A stretch of 64,000 nucleotides of DNA from positions 8,439,570 through 8,503,569 of the forward strand of contig OZ023186.1 in assembly GCA_963995505.1 (NCBI GenBank), given 5' to 3'. Below are positions 23,288 to 36,984 of this stretch, in pieces. Both the position numbers and the translations under genes were made by a program. Position 1 is the first letter of the stretch. Every line of letters starts with the position of its first letter. The notes beneath the pieces were generated by a model that did no database searches, was not told the DNA's origin, and was given only the letters and a program-made list of their open reading frames with translations. The DNA comes from Hypericum androsaemum. Lineage: Eukaryota; Streptophyta; Magnoliopsida; Malpighiales; Hypericaceae.

Positions 23288-23719
23288 AATTTTGTAACAT
23301 CTCAGGTTAATCCTGAACCATTTAAGCTCATTTAAACTCCTTTTGAATCACAATTTTACTCATTCATTTTTCTCCATTACTTTACAAGTGATCAAATTTG
23401 ACTTTGGCAAGTTTAGTCATTCATTGTATTAGATTCATAGAAATATTTTCGAGTTTATTTAAGAATAAATTAATTCTCATATGTAAAAAAAAATTCAATA
23501 GAAGGATAGCTTTGTAAATATATTAGATTACATTATATTGTAAAGAATTGGTCTCTAAACTATCCTTGAAAATGATTAATGTATTGTATTTGTGATTTTC
23601 TCCCTTACTACTAATCATCTATAATTTTCAACATAAAAAAAACTATACTTTTCAACTTTTTTAAAAACGAGAGGTAGAGGGTATCCTAACTTTTATTCAT
23701 CAATTAAACGACAATATAG
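23288..23719. other. AT-rich spacer
   Basis: AT-rich DNA between the deleted Copia element and the LINE tail. Nothing recognisable. Confidence 0.45.
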
Positions 23720-24620
23720 AGCATGTACAATGGAAGAAGTTAACCCCATTGATGTCATCTATACATGCCTTGTGACAATATACCAAGGATACATTTGACA
23801 TAACATAATCAAACCCACACAATAGCGCATACTTGGAGATGGCGTCGGTAACATGATTATCCTCCGTCCAGTTATGTTGAATATAGATCTCCCAATCGCG
23901 AGCTAAAAGATCCCAGGCTCGATGGATAAGGATCGATAATGGGTGGTCTTATGCTACATCACACCCAATACAGATGATGGCCAAGAAGGAGCAACCTCGA
24001 CTAGTACTCGGTGGTATGCCCTTGCCCACAGCTCGGCTGCCAAGGATGTTCACTACCCAATTCCCTTTGCAAACCTGCAGATCCAGTGGCCACCTGCATT
24101 GTGCACGACACCACCTACTCAGCTAGCCCTAGTTTCTCGGAGGAAGCTCCATCAATATTTAACTTCATGAAACCTTCTGGAGGGCTGGTCCACGATAACA
24201 CGTCAGGGTGGTGGGGGCGTAATTTGGTCTGTTAGGACTCGAGCAAACTCATGGGCCTGTGAGAGAATGAGTACCTCATGGTAGTACCCGCTCTGAATAA
24301 TGTGTCATTGCGCCATCTCCATAACCACTAGCAGACAATCACAAAGTTGGAACCCGCAAAAAAATCACAAAGATGGTCGCCCATGGTACACCACCTGTGT
24401 CGCTAGCAGCATTTATGATGTTAGCGTGAAGCCACTCGCAATGGTCCATCTCTAGGTAAAAGCCCGGTGCTGGTCTTGGTAGGAGACCTGTCCACATCTC
24501 CTGCCAGTACCTACAATTACGAGACATATGCATCAACAACTTATTAATATTGAGACATCGCAAACATGAGCTGACTATGGTGAACCTGCCATGGAAAAGC
24601 AACCAAATGTATAAACGAAT
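23720..24620 (-). pseudogene. LINE (non-LTR retrotransposon) C-terminal remnant
   Basis: Read on the minus strand, 24340-24610 resembles the zinc-binding domain after plant LINE reverse transcriptases (LLFHGRFTIVSSCLRC, HMSRNCRYW, WLHANI). After it, near 24195-24130, comes an RNase H-like domain starting WTSPPEGFMKLNIDGAS. Weaker matches continue to about 23740 (RDWEIYIQHNW, DNHVTDAISKYA). The two pieces are in different frames and carry stops. No reverse-transcriptase core or poly(A) end was found. The remnant is an old 5'-truncated or fragmented copy. Confidence 0.72.
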
Positions 24621-24740
24621 ATGCTCATGTACACAAAGGGACCAAATCCGACTCCAAATAGACCCCCTCGGCTCTCGAAGTGAGATTTTTCAAAAAAAAG
24701 CTCCGGAAGTGAGACCATGTCTATTTAACTTATAACAAAA

Positions 24741-25181
24741 AGTCAAACATTTGACTTCTGACGAGAAGGAAAGAAAAAGTAGTGAAAAACCTAACAAGGT
24801 GTCGTGGGTAGGGCTAACACGAAACGGGTCGGGTCGGGTCGGATCCTCGTGAGACTTCCGGTCCGCCCCGTTTCGTACCCAAACTCTCAATCGTCCTTGC
24901 TATAAAAACTCCAAAACGCAGCACCCCGTAGATTTTCTCTCTTGTCATATATATATTTTTTCATTTTCGTTTTCTTTTTACCTCCTCATTCATAATCGGA
25001 GCGCCTAACCCGAACTAATTTTTTTATAAAATAAATTAATAAATTCCTCCATGAACGGTCTCCTCCAAATCCCTTCGATTGTAACCTAAGCAACTGTTTA
25101 TACCTAATTTTCCCTTTTCCAACTTCAAACGGAGGTGAAAAGTAACATCACTTGTAATATTACCGCTTAGTCTCGACGGAC
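24741..25181 (+). promoter_or_regulatory. Promoter and 5' leader region of DCAF1
   Basis: A TATA-like TATAAAAACTCC lies at 24901, 281 bp before the start codon, followed by CT-rich leader text (about 24930-24985). A short tandem GGGTC repeat (about 24826-24842) lies just upstream. Assignment to DCAF1 is by position only. Confidence 0.4.
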
Positions 25182-28100
25182 ATGGAGGCGCAACCGTCTC
25201 TGGAGGAATCGGCGCCGGAGGCCCGGGGCAGCGAAGTCCCGGCGGCGGCGGCGCCGCGCGAGGAAGAAGATGAGGAGGAGAGGAAGAAGGAGGAGGAGGC
25301 GGTGTTGATGGAGAAGGCGCAGAAGTTGATGGATAAGATCACTTCCTCGCCTGAAAACCCTAATGCTAAAGTCCTCCACGCCCTCGCTTCCCTCCTCGAG
25401 AAGGAAGAGTCTCAGTAAGCTCTTAACTTCTTTTTTCTCCTCGATAAGTCGAATCTTATTTTTGTTATCATTTGTTGCCTTTATTGCTTCAGTTGCGTGG
25501 CGGTTACTGGCGGTAGGTTTAAGTTTTTTGAATTTGAGAGGGTGATCGTTGGAGGAGTTTGTTGCATTCTAGGTAGCTGCGGAAATAGTGGCAAAGCACT
25601 AATACCCGAATTGCGGATTTTTTTGCATGAAACAAGCTCGGTGTTTTTATGCTTATTCTTCCAGTTCCGGGGGAAGAGAACATAGCTTGTTCGTTGAGTA
25701 GAATGCCTCTTTTCGTATTGGCCTTCGGTGGATTTGTAAGAAAATGCAGTGTTGGTGTTGGTAGTCGCATTAAAATAGAAATGCCAGCGACCTTTTACGT
25801 TGTTGTTTGCAGTCTCTAATATGATTAATTCTGCAGATTGTAATCGCTTTTCCTTAGATTTTTTGGGTCCCTTCTGAGGTCTAAAATGAAGGCGACTGTT
25901 GTGAAGGTGACATTGATCTGTTGTTGAAATTAAATAAGAGTGGTGGTGCTGGTCTTTTGGAAACTTTCTCTCAGTTTCTTATCACTCCATCTGAGATATG
26001 GCTAAATAGTTAAGAGCAGTGTGGTACAGAAACATTGTTTATTTTGTTTTGAGTGCTTTTTGGCCACTGTTTTTTGTGGCTTGTTGTTTTTCATGCCCCA
26101 AGTTTTTTAGGCAGCCACTATCAACTGGTGTTGTCTTACTTCATTTTACGTGATTAGATCACTCCGTTGGGTGGTCATGCTAGATTACATCAAACAATAT
26201 AGCTCTTTGGGTTGAGATGGAAGCCTTTATTAGAACGGTTTTAATGTTGGTGATTCCTGTCATCCGACTTTCATTGAACTAGTTGATTCGAGCTGCAGTC
26301 TGACGGGAAGAATGGGCTTCTTAATTTGGATGAATCTCTTTGCCTATCCAGTTAAATTAAACAACTAGTACAATTCAGACTTCGATTTCTTTGCTGTATA
26401 TCAGTTGTATTATATTGCAATATGGAATGAAATAGTCAAATAGAACAGTGGCTTAAAGCCTTTCAATTTTTTCCTTTCTAAAAAAGTCTTAATGTTGTGT
26501 ATGCTTTTACTATCAACAATTATTTGCCTACCTACGTAACATAAATTTTAACATTACTGTCTTCTTGTTCCTTTAGTTTGGTTTTATTGGTGGTTGATAC
26601 CTTTTCATACTCATATTTTTTTGTTATCTACGGAAATGTGCAGATACATGATAGAGAATGGCAATTCTTCTGTTGTTGGTAGCCGAGCTTCTCATAACAT
26701 CGGACGCCTTGGGAACCTACTCCGGGTAACTAGTTTTGGAACAGTTTCTTGTTGCCATTCTTCATCTACCTTGTTTTGATGTTCCATTTTTACGTTGCAT
26801 ACTTGGTCATTACAGCTGTAAACTTTATTCAATAGTTCAGTCTGGAAAATTCCTCAATTCTGACTCTTTCTCTGACTTTCTCCTCAGGAAAATGATGAGT
26901 TCTTTGAGTTGATATCTTCAAAGTTTCTTTCTGAAGCTAGATACTCAACTTCAATCCAGGCATCTGCTGCACGGGTTCTTACGAGTTGCTCATTGACATG
27001 GATTGTGCGTTTTTTCTTTTCTGACATCCTGTCTAGCATTCTTCTTTAATTTTTTAGTTTATTCCTTTTCTCTCATTAGCTGTTAATTGGTCTCAGCATC
27101 CTCACATTTTCGAAGAAAGTGTAGTGGAAAACCTAAAAGGCTGGGTAATCGATGATACTTCTAGATTTCCTGGTGAGGATCGTAATAGCAGGCATGAATT
27201 AGGGAGAAAAGCCTCAGACTCTGAAATGCTGAAAACTTATTCTACAGGATTGCTTGCTGTGTGTTTGGCAGTGTATGTTTCTTGCTTATGTCATTTTTTT
27301 CATTTATTTCCTTCATCTTTTCAGATGTTATCTCTAAAATTTCGTTTTTTTCTTATGTTAAATGCAGCGGCGGTCAAGTAGTTGAAGATGTTTTGACGTC
27401 TGGATTGGCTGGAAAGCTTATGCATTTTCTTCGTAGCCGTGTTCTTGGGGAGGGTATCTCAACCCAGAAGGAGGCTAGCTGTACCGTGGAGAATAAGAAT
27501 GCACCTCTCTCTACTTTTACAAAAGGCCAAGAGGAAGGTCGAGGGAGGGTTCGGCAAGTTCAGGAACCAACTCATTTGGATAATCAAAAGTCAATAGATG
27601 ATATTTCTATAGATGATCAAAGTGTTGAAAGGGATCAGAATGTGCTTCCCACATTGGAGGATGAGTATTGGGTTGATGGTGAAAAGGCAGCTGATATGTT
27701 GGCTGGTAGCATTGATATTGACGAGCTTGATGCTGAAGGTAGAGAAAAATGGCAAGGTCGAGAGTTATGCGATGGGAAGACAAAACAGGGAGATATTGAT
27801 GTAAGTGGGAGAGATGACTTATCAAGACGCAAAGGATCACGTGGATTTATGAGACCAAGAGGCAGAGCAAGAAGTAGTGAATCAGCTGAGACAGAGCAGG
27901 CTCTGTCATCTCCAGGGTCAGGTAGTCTGTCAGGGCATGGACGGAGTGGTAGAGAAAGAACTCTGACAAGAAATTTTGATCCTCAAAAAGAACCAGATGC
28001 AAGAAATAATCTAGACAACATATATTCTGATGGTTTAGGCTTAGAAAGAGATGATAATGACATTAACTATCAGGAATGCGAAATAGGGACAAAGGATATT

Positions 28101-31100
28101 TTGGACCTCGTGAAGAAAGCTGTGAGGGCTGCTGAGGCTGAGGCAAGAGCGGCAAATGCTCCTATTGAAGCCATTAAAGCTGCCGGTGATGCTGCCGCTG
28201 AAGTTGTAAAGTGTGCAGCTTTGGAGGTGGAGAACACACTTTTTTGTCTTGTCTGTTTTTATATTTGTCACATCTTATTGTTGCCGTGTACAAATGTTGT
28301 TTATTACAAATTTTGAAACATATGTCTACAGGAATATAAGTCCAGCAATGATGAAGAAGCTGCTGTTTTGGCTGCTTCAAGAGCTGCATCTACTGTTATA
28401 GATGCAGCCAATGTAGTTGAAATTTCTAGGTTTGTCAGTGATTTTAATTTTCAATATCTTTTTTCCCTGGAAAATGCTTAACTTAGAACTATGACTGATC
28501 TTGGCCCTTGGGTGAAAATAGGAATCTCTTTGTTGAAAATGATGAATCAGTTAAAGATGCTGGTGTTGAAGCACAAGTTCTTGAGGAAACTGAAGAATAT
28601 TCCATTCCGGATGTTGAATCTCTGGCAAAGTCAATGGAAAAGTTCTGCATTCAGTGCCTTGTAATTCTTGGGGAATATGTGGAAGTTCTTGGGCCAGTCC
28701 TGCATGAGAAGGGTGTAGATGTCTGCCTTGGGCTCTTGCATCGGAGTTATAGTAAGCACAAGGGACAGAAGGAAGCCCGAAAAGCAGTGGCAGTCTTGCC
28801 TGATGTGATGAAGCTTATTTGTGCTTTGGCTGCCCATCGGAAGTTTGCTGCATTATTTGTAGACCGTGGTGGTGTGCAGAAACTTCTAGCTATTCCAAGA
28901 GTCGATCAAACCTTCTTTGGACTTTCTTCATGTTTATTCACCATAGGATCTCTTCAGGTGATGGCTCGTTGCTACCTATTAAGCCTTATTTTCCTTTTGT
29001 TTTCAATGAATAATTGAAGTTCACATTATTTTGGTTTTACCAGATAAAATCTGGATATTCTTTGTAATCTAACTATTTAGGTTGATGTGTAGGGCATAAT
29101 GGAACGTGTATGTGCACTGTCTTCGGATGTTGTTCACCGAGTAGTTGAATTGGCTATTCAACTTCTTGAGTGCCGTCAGGAGCAAGCAATGAAAAATGCT
29201 GCCTTATTTTTTGGTGTTGCTTTCATCTTCAGAGCTGTGCTTGATAATTTTGACGCTCAAGATGGACTTCAGAAGTTACTAGGGGTTCTGAATGAAGCTG
29301 CCTCAGTAAGATCTGGTGTTATTTCAGGATCCTTAAACCTGTCTAATTCAGCATTTCGTAATGGTGGTTCACCTCCGGAAATATTGACGCCGTCAGCAAA
29401 GCAAATAGCTTACCACACCTGTGTTGCTTTGCGGCAATATTTTAGGGCACATCTGTTATTGCTCATGGATTCTATTCGACCAGGAAAAAGCAGTAGAAAT
29501 GTCAGTCGTAATGTGCCTATTGTAAGGGCTTCATACAAACCACTTGACATTAGTAACGAGGCTATCGATGCTGTCTTCTTGCAACTACAAAAGGATAGAA
29601 AGCTGGGTTCTGCTTTTGCCAGAAACCGTTTTCCAGCTGTTGACAAATTCTTGGCCTTGAATGGGCATGTTACCTTGTTGGAGTTATGTCAGGTTAGTTG
29701 ACTTTGTTTGTTGATCTCAATTTCAATTGTTTGTCCTTATATTCGTTCTTGTTGGTTTTCTAGGCCCCGCCTGTTGACCGCTATTTGCACGACTTGCTTC
29801 AATATGCATTGGGTGTTCTACACATTGTTACACTGGTAAATGAAAGCCGCAGAATGGTAGTCAATGCCACTTTAACTAACAACCGTGTGGGGATAGCTGT
29901 CATTTTGGATGCAGCGAATATAGTGAGCAATTATGTGGACCCTGAGGTACTTTCAGATGAACTTGGAAGTTGTTTTTGTTACCTTCAATAGCTTGTGTCC
30001 GCTTTCGATATCCATTTTTAATTTTTTTTATTTGAACGTGCAGATTATACAGGCAGCATTAAATGTACTTATCAATCTTGTGTGCCCACCACCTTCAATT
30101 AGTAATAAACCACCTTCGCTTGCTCAAGGACAGCAGTCTATAGCTGCTCAATCCTCATCTACACCTGGTACCGAGGCCAGGGAAAGGAATTTAGAAAGAG
30201 GTACCTTGGATCGAGTTGTTCAAGTTGATTCGAGGGAACAAAATGTAGAACCTAGTGCTGATTGTGGATCTCGATCTTTTGCTAGCACATCACAATTATC
30301 TGTTCCTTGTGCATCTTCAGGATTGGTTGGAGACAGAAGAATATTTATTAGCCGAGCAGGTTGTGCTGGTCTTGCTGCTCAAATGGAACTTGGGTATCAG
30401 CAAGCAAGAGAATCAGTTCGTGCCAACAATGGCATAAAGGTGCTTCTGCATCTTCTTCAACCCCGCATCTACTCACCAGCTGCTGCTCTTGATTGCATAA
30501 GAGCTCTTGCATGCCGGGTGCTACTTGGTTTGGCTAGAGATGATGCTATTGCACACATATTAACAAAACTTCAGGTAAGTTTATTTACAAACAATGGCAT
30601 CCGAATTCCATAAAATTATTGAACTTAGCATTACATTAGAATTAATATTTTGGCTTCGTTGTATAGGTTGGGAAAAAGTTATCAGAGCTGATCAGGGATC
30701 CAGGCAGCCAGACTCCTGGAAATGAACAAGGCAGATGGCAAGCAGAACTTGCGCAACTGGCCTTTGAACTGATTGCGGTAAGATATCCCATATTTCTTTT
30801 CTGGTGAACCTTATGCCTGTGATATTTGTGGTCTTATGGATCTCTGTACCTGAATACAACTTCTGTTCCGTTTATCTGGTGGTATCTTGGTATGTGGGGA
30901 AGATTGCGAACTATTTTAAGTTTTTGTCTTGCAATCATAATAATATATATACCCGAAATCTGTTGGCACTAAATTTAGCTTGCCGTCAGTCAAGATGCAG
31001 CAGCGTTTGTCCTAGTTATATGGTTGGATTGTTATGTGCTCTTAAGTATAAACAGCAAGTGGCACTGCATTCATCTCTTACTATGTTCCAAATTTTTGAG

Positions 31101-34100
31101 GTAGTAAATCACGTTTTGAACTTTTGAAGTCATATTTTTTTTTGGTGGAAAAAGTCATTTATCTATGCGTAGAGATGAAAGTAAGTGGTCATGCATCATT
31201 TAGGTTCGTGGAAAGCTAGTCCTGAGTCTTTATTGCCATTATTTTCTTTTCTGATCGACATTCCAAAAATTGGAGCTGCCTAGACCCGAAGCTTGTCTGC
31301 TCATTCGATTGCTTTAGACCAGTTGGTGCCCCTTAGACCAACTCTTATTTGAATGAGAAATAGGCTAACCATGGTATATGTATGGCAGATTGTAACAAAT
31401 TCTGGACGTGCGAGTACGTTAGCTGCTACAGATGCAGCTACTCCTACATTAAGGCGCATTGAAAGAGCAGCTATAGCTGCAGCCACTCCTATCACTTATC
31501 ATTACAAGTATAGTTTATTTTCTGATGATCCATACTATAATTTGAGTTTGGAGCCTTCTATTTTCTTATTCTGTGATCAAATGTTTTTATTTTTTGATCT
31601 ACCTCAATTTGGTAATGACCCCAGGGAACTTCTACTCCTCATTCATGAACATCTTCAAACATCGGGTTTGTCTGACACTGCTGCTTTGTTGCTTAAAGAG
31701 GCCCGCCTGGCACCTTTTCTATTAATGGCCCCAGTATCATCCCTTCAACACCAGACCTCATCACAAGATACTTCTTCCACACAGCTGCAGTGGCCTTCAT
31801 GTCGGTTAGCTGGTGGATTTTACTCCCAAAAATTGAAAGAAACTCTATGCAATGAGGATTCTCCGCTGAATTGTGAATCTGCAAGAAAGAAGCAACTCGC
31901 CTTTTCACCAAATGTTAGTGCTCTGGCAAAGAATCTTCTCCAATCCCAGGATTCTAGTCATCTGCCATTTAAGAAGGGATTCAGTGACTCAAAGAAATCA
32001 AGTCCAGCTGTTAACACGTTACAGGAAAACTTAGATATGTCAGTAAGAAGTCATCCTGAAGCAGACTTTCTTTGCAAGACGCCAGTTGCTCTGCCGATGA
32101 AGAGGAAGTTTTCGGAGTTGAAAGATGGGTTGGCATCTTCTGGAAAAAGACTGAACACTGGTGACCTTGGACTTCGATCTCCATTGTGTTTGGCACCTGG
32201 TAGTGTGCGTAAGAACAATTCGCTTGGTGATGCGGGAGGATTCTGCACACCTATTTCCAATGCAAGGGATGTTAACCAGACACCTCAGTGTAATCTGGTG
32301 GATTGTGCAGATGACAAAAATTATAATCCTTCCCAATCTGGGTTTGCCAGTGATCTTCAATCTGGCAACTCAGACCGTCTGACTCTGGATTCTCTTGTGG
32401 TTCAGTTCCTGAAGCACCAACATCGGCAATGCCCCGCCCCTATAACAACTCTACCTCCTCTCTCCCTCTTACACCCCCATGTTTGTCCTGAACCTAAAAG
32501 AAGCCTTGATGCCCCTTCGAATGTAACAGCTAGGTTTGGCACACGTGAATTCAGAAGCATATACGGTGGGTTTCATGGAAATCGCAAAGATCGTCAGTTT
32601 GTGTTCAGTAGATTCAGGCCTTGGAGAACATGCAGGGATGATGCCAGTGCCCTTTTGACATGCCTAACATTTATCGAGGACTCATCTCATATAGCTGTTG
32701 GCAGTCATGCAGGAGAGCTTAAAATTTTTGACTCCAATAGCAATAACATTCTTGAGACTTGCCCTAGTCATCAATCCCCTGTGAATATTGTGCAGTCATA
32801 TTTGTCTGGGGAAATCCAACTGGTGCTCTCTTCAAGTTCTCAAGATGTACGTTTGTGGGATTCTTCTTCAATCTCTGGTGGGCCATTGCATTCCCTTGAT
32901 GGATGCAAAGCAGCAAGGTTTAGCAATAATGGAAATGTCTTTGCAGCTCTATCAACAGATGTTACCAGGCGAGAAATACTCCTTTATGATGTCCAAACTT
33001 GTCAGGTTGAGTCAACGTTGTCAGATACTGCTTCCAATTCTGCTGGTCGAGGTCATTTATACTCCCTTGTACAATTTAGTCCTTTGGACTCAATGCTGCT
33101 CTGGAATGGAATATTGTGGGACCGGCGTCAGTCTGGTCCTGTTCATCGTTTTGATCAGTTCACTGATTATGGAGGTGGTGGCTTCCATCCTGCTGGAAAC
33201 GAGGTACACACTTTGAGAGACATTCTAATTACACTGGTGTATTGGACCAAAATTCATTTGACTAATGCACTAATTAAGGCTAGCAATGGGTAAGGTCGTG
33301 TAAGGTTATATAAGATTTGAGAGTAGATCCAATTTGCTGAAATAGACTTAGATTTTATCCTCTGTGTTTCATTTATTTTTTAACCCAGAGCAATACCCTT
33401 AGACCTTTTAGACCCATTCCCTTTCTGGACTCCAACCCGTGTATACTATACAGTTAGTCTACTTAAAGGTGACCTAGTGAGTTTCCTTCAACACCAAAGG
33501 TTAAGTTTCCTTCAACACAAAAGGTGAACCGAAGAAATTTGTGACAGGGTAATAGTTAAAGAAATTGTACATCTTATATGCTGCATTAGAAAATTATTTT
33601 AATATTGTTGGATCTAAGTCTGATATATGGGTAGGGTCTGTCTTCAGATCTAATACAGCCATACTTATGGCCTGGGTGATGGCCGAAGTACCACTGTTTG
33701 TACGGGTAGGTAGGTCCGTCTTGCATGATCTAGATCTTTTTGCCAGACTTGCTGCCAATTTTTGTTCTGGTAATATGTTTTCCATGTCTTTGTTCTGTTG
33801 GTGAACAAATTCAGGAGTTGTTAGGGATTAACTTTTGTATATGCAGGCATTTGAAAGGTTTCATATAGCCGAATGTGAGACGTGTACTTTGAGGTGTAAT
33901 CGTGTTTTGAGCTAACTGGGTCTGCAGTAATTTTAGCAGAAGGAAGCAAGCAATTTGATGCAATTCTGTTTCTGATAGGTTATTATAAACTCTGAGGTCT
34001 GGGATCTTCGGAAGTTCAGGCTTCTTCGTAGTGTTCCGTCTTTGGATCAGACATCAATTAAGTTCAATGCCCGCGGAGATGTAATTTATGCCATACTGAG

Positions 34101-34668
34101 GAGAAATCTTGACGATGTAATGTCAGCTGTTAACACAAGGCGGGTTAAGCACCCGCTGTTTGCAGCATTTCGAACATTAGACGCCATCAATTATACTGAG
34201 ATTGCCACTGTACCAGTAGATCGATGTGTCCTTGACTTTGCAACAGAAGCAACCGATTCCTCTGTCGGTTTGATCACCATGGATGACGGAGACGAGATGT
34301 TTTCATCGGCTAGAGTGTACGAGATTGGTAGGCGGAGGCCTACGGATGATGACTCAGATCCTGATGATGCGGAGAGTGAGGATGAGGACGATGATGAAGA
34401 TGACTCCGACATGGATCCCATACTGGGTGCCGACTTGGATGGAGATGGTGACAGTGACGCTGATGATGATTTAAGTAACGACGAAGACGACGAGGATAGC
34501 GTCAGTGACTTCGACGAGGATGATGACCTAGACTACATCATGGGTGATGTAGATTTTGACGGGGGACCTGGTGGAATGCTTGAGATTGTTACCGATGGCG
34601 ACGAGGACGACGATGACAGCCAGGGGTTGGAGTCTCTAAGCAGCGGGGACGAGGGTGCATTCTTTTGA
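25182..34668 (+). CDS. DCAF1: DCAF1, DDB1-CUL4 associated factor (VprBP homologue)
   Basis: Fourteen exons: 25182-25414, 26644-26725, 26888-27004, 27097-27272, 27368-28226, 28332-28429, 28522-28957, 29093-29692, 29764-29946, 30044-30574, 30667-30777, 31389-31507, 31625-33203 and 33979-34668. They sum to 5814 nt, 1937 residues, with every junction in frame. The N-terminal two thirds is the armadillo-like part. A LisH motif follows (about 1183-1208, ELLLLIHEHLQTSG), then a WD40 region from about 1500. Two WDxR boxes for DDB1 binding are visible: WDRR (about 1678) and WDLR (about 1716). The last ~105 residues are an Asp/Glu-rich tail. The protein is the substrate receptor of a nuclear CUL4-DDB1 ubiquitin ligase. 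The length is close to Arabidopsis DCAF1. Intron 12 (31508-31624, 117 nt) has no stop in frame. Confidence 0.96.
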
Positions 34669-34867
34669 GAAATTTTGACTAATACTAATGGTTATATCAC
34701 CATTCTCCATCTTCAGGTTTTACATTCTTGTTGTTTATAGAAAGCCCAAAAAAGTGATAATCGAGCTTTTCTCAGTTTCCGTCCCTTCTCCGGTTGGATG
34801 TTTGGCATCAACTGCGTTGCTTTACACATCCACAACAATAAGGTTGCAAATTACGACTCAGAAAGGA
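34669..34867 (+). other. DCAF1 3' UTR region
   Basis: About 200 bp directly after the DCAF1 stop. A 45-bp segment near 34729-34775 recurs, slightly altered, near 36090-36132, on the far side of the next element. Confidence 0.5.
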
Positions 34868-34876
34868 AAAAATCAA

Positions 34877-36062
34877 GGGAAAAGTACCATTTGAGTTCTG
34901 TGGTTTACACCGATTTTGCGATATGATCATGTGGTTTAGAAATAACTTTTTTGGTAGTTGTGGTTTTACCTTTTTTGCATCAGAGGCTCGGGAAGGCTTC
35001 CGAGCCAAAAATTAGCTCCGAACCTATAAACGACGTAGTCTGATGATGAGGTGTCTCGCCACGGTGGAAATTTTAATCTAATTGGCAATATGAGGTGTCG
35101 TAGTGGAAAATTTTAAAAAAATACCTAACAATTTGCACTCATCTCTCGGCACCCTCTCTTCTTCTTCCTTCTCCCCTCTCTCCCCTATGTTCTTCTTCTT
35201 CTTCAATACACACGTCACTCACACCAGACTCGAAGGGACGCTTCAATCCAGAGACTCCGGAATGGCAACAACCAAGGGCACGACACTAGTGTGGTCCGCG
35301 GCGAAAGCCAAATAAAGTGAAAATTGAACACAATCGATTTCCAAAAACAAGCTAACCGGGGGCTGGTTAGCAGCGACCCACCCCCGGGAACCACCGGCTT
35401 CTTCAACCCCAAGTACGATTATTGACAGAGCGAGAGGCGTCGGGACAGTCGAGGGAGCGCCGATCTAGAAGGATCTGACCACGGGAAGGGCAGAGATCCC
35501 AAGGAGTTGCCGAATCTAGAAGGATTTGACCACCGTGCCTTGAAACACCGAGAAAATGCCGGAAGAGAAACCGGAGAGAAGCGGGAAGAAGAGGAAGAGA
35601 GGTTCCACCAAGCAGGGGAATTTTTTTTGGATTTTTTATATTTTTTTTCCAATCTCCCTCATCGCCATGGAAGCACAGAGGAGAGAGAACATAGCTTTTT
35701 TTCTGAGTTACTTGTCTGTACGAAATTTAGCTTGAAGGTGGTTGAATCGAGGGAGATCGATTAGCTTGGTATGGATATTTAAAGGACGGGTTTTTGAAAA
35801 AGATTAAAAAATAAGTGATTGAAATGGATATTTTATTTTGTATGACAGATCAGCATTTCAAGTTGAAAATTTTCCAACGTGGCAAGATATCTCATCGTCG
35901 GATGACGTCGTTTTTAGGTCCGGAGCTGTTTTTTGGCTCGGGGGCCTTCCCGAGCCTCTGACGCAAAAAAAGTGAAACCACAGCTAAAAAAAGTCGTTTC
36001 TAAACCTCAGGATTATATCGCAAAATCGGTGTAAACTACAAGACTCAAATGGTACTTTTCCC
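34877..36062. mobile_element. Mutator-like miniature inverted-repeat element (family C)
   Basis: The termini GGGAAAAGTACCATTTGAG and CTCAAATGGTACTTTTCCC are inverted repeats extending about 200 bp (34877-35080, 35870-36062). A perfect 9-bp duplication AAAAATCAA flanks them (34868-34876, 36063-36071). Each arm contains a GC-rich hairpin with stem GGCTCGG/CCGAGCC about 108 bp from the end (34985-35006 and its partner near 35935). The interior has short open frames on both strands with no known domain. It sits in the DCAF1 downstream region, so it may fall within or just after the transcript. Confidence 0.9.
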
Positions 36063-36071
36063 AAAAATCAA

Positions 36072-36976
36072 TAACATAAGACTTATTGTTAATTGAAAGC
36101 CGAAAAAGTGATAATCGAGCTTTTCAGTGGGGTTTTTTTAATAATCGAGCTTTTCAGTGGGTTTTTTTAACTTTAAAATGACATGGTATTTAAGGTCATG
36201 CAAGATGGTAAGATGTCTTGAATAAGTAAATGGATTATGGGAGTAGTTAGAGCTTAATTCTAATATATAATTTCCTGGGTGGTTTTGTTGTTACGGTTAT
36301 TCGCCATATCTTTATTGTAGACATGTCTTTTAGAGATCGCTGACAATAATTGGTAATTATGATTTGTATCAATACTATTAAAAATGTTTATGTTCAGTTC
36401 AGTACCTTTAGTATGTTGTGTTTACCTTTTCAATTGGAAGGAGATTTCTGTAGGCATATTATATTTTTCTATGTACTATTTATTATAGTTTTATATTTTG
36501 ACCATTATCTTTAATCCATTTTTAATTACATACTATAACCTTTTTATATCGTACCACTTACTTTTTAAATTGTGATAATAACCGTAATACCCAAAATCCT
36601 AAATTTACCTACGGTTTAAATTATAACTGTTTTATTAATTTATGGTATTTAGCGTCGTGCATGTCGGACTTGTGAGTATACTAATGATATTTTAATGTTT
36701 TGAACTCGCGATTCGACCGTTACGAACTCCAGGTAGGGATAACCATTGGTTGGGTAAAGGCTTTACTCATGTCCTAGTAAATATAATCAGATTTGTACTC
36801 TATTTTTGACTCAAAAAAAATTCATTATCAAACTCATACCCCTACTTTTAAGATGTGTAAGATTACCTACTTAGTATGATATTTCTCCTGCCATGGAGTC
36901 AATATATATTATGAATAAAAGGGTAGGGTGTGTTCTAAATTAGGGTCTATGTTAATATTCATACACTATCCTAAAT
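36072..36976. other. AT-rich spacer with a short tandem repeat
   Basis: A unit of about 30 bp (TAATCGAGCTTTTCAGTGGG plus a T run) occurs twice in tandem at about 36112-36170, with an older copy near 34755. The rest is AT-rich and unrecognised. Confidence 0.5.
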
Positions 36977-36984
36977 CCTACGAT

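Noticed and set aside
27607..27840. Minus-strand frames within DCAF1 exon 5
   Set aside because: Antisense shadows of a long exon; no domain and no codon pattern of their own.
34191..34421. Ser-rich minus-strand frame
   Set aside because: It is antisense to the Asp/Glu-rich tail of DCAF1, where GAT/GAC repeats read as Ser on the other strand.
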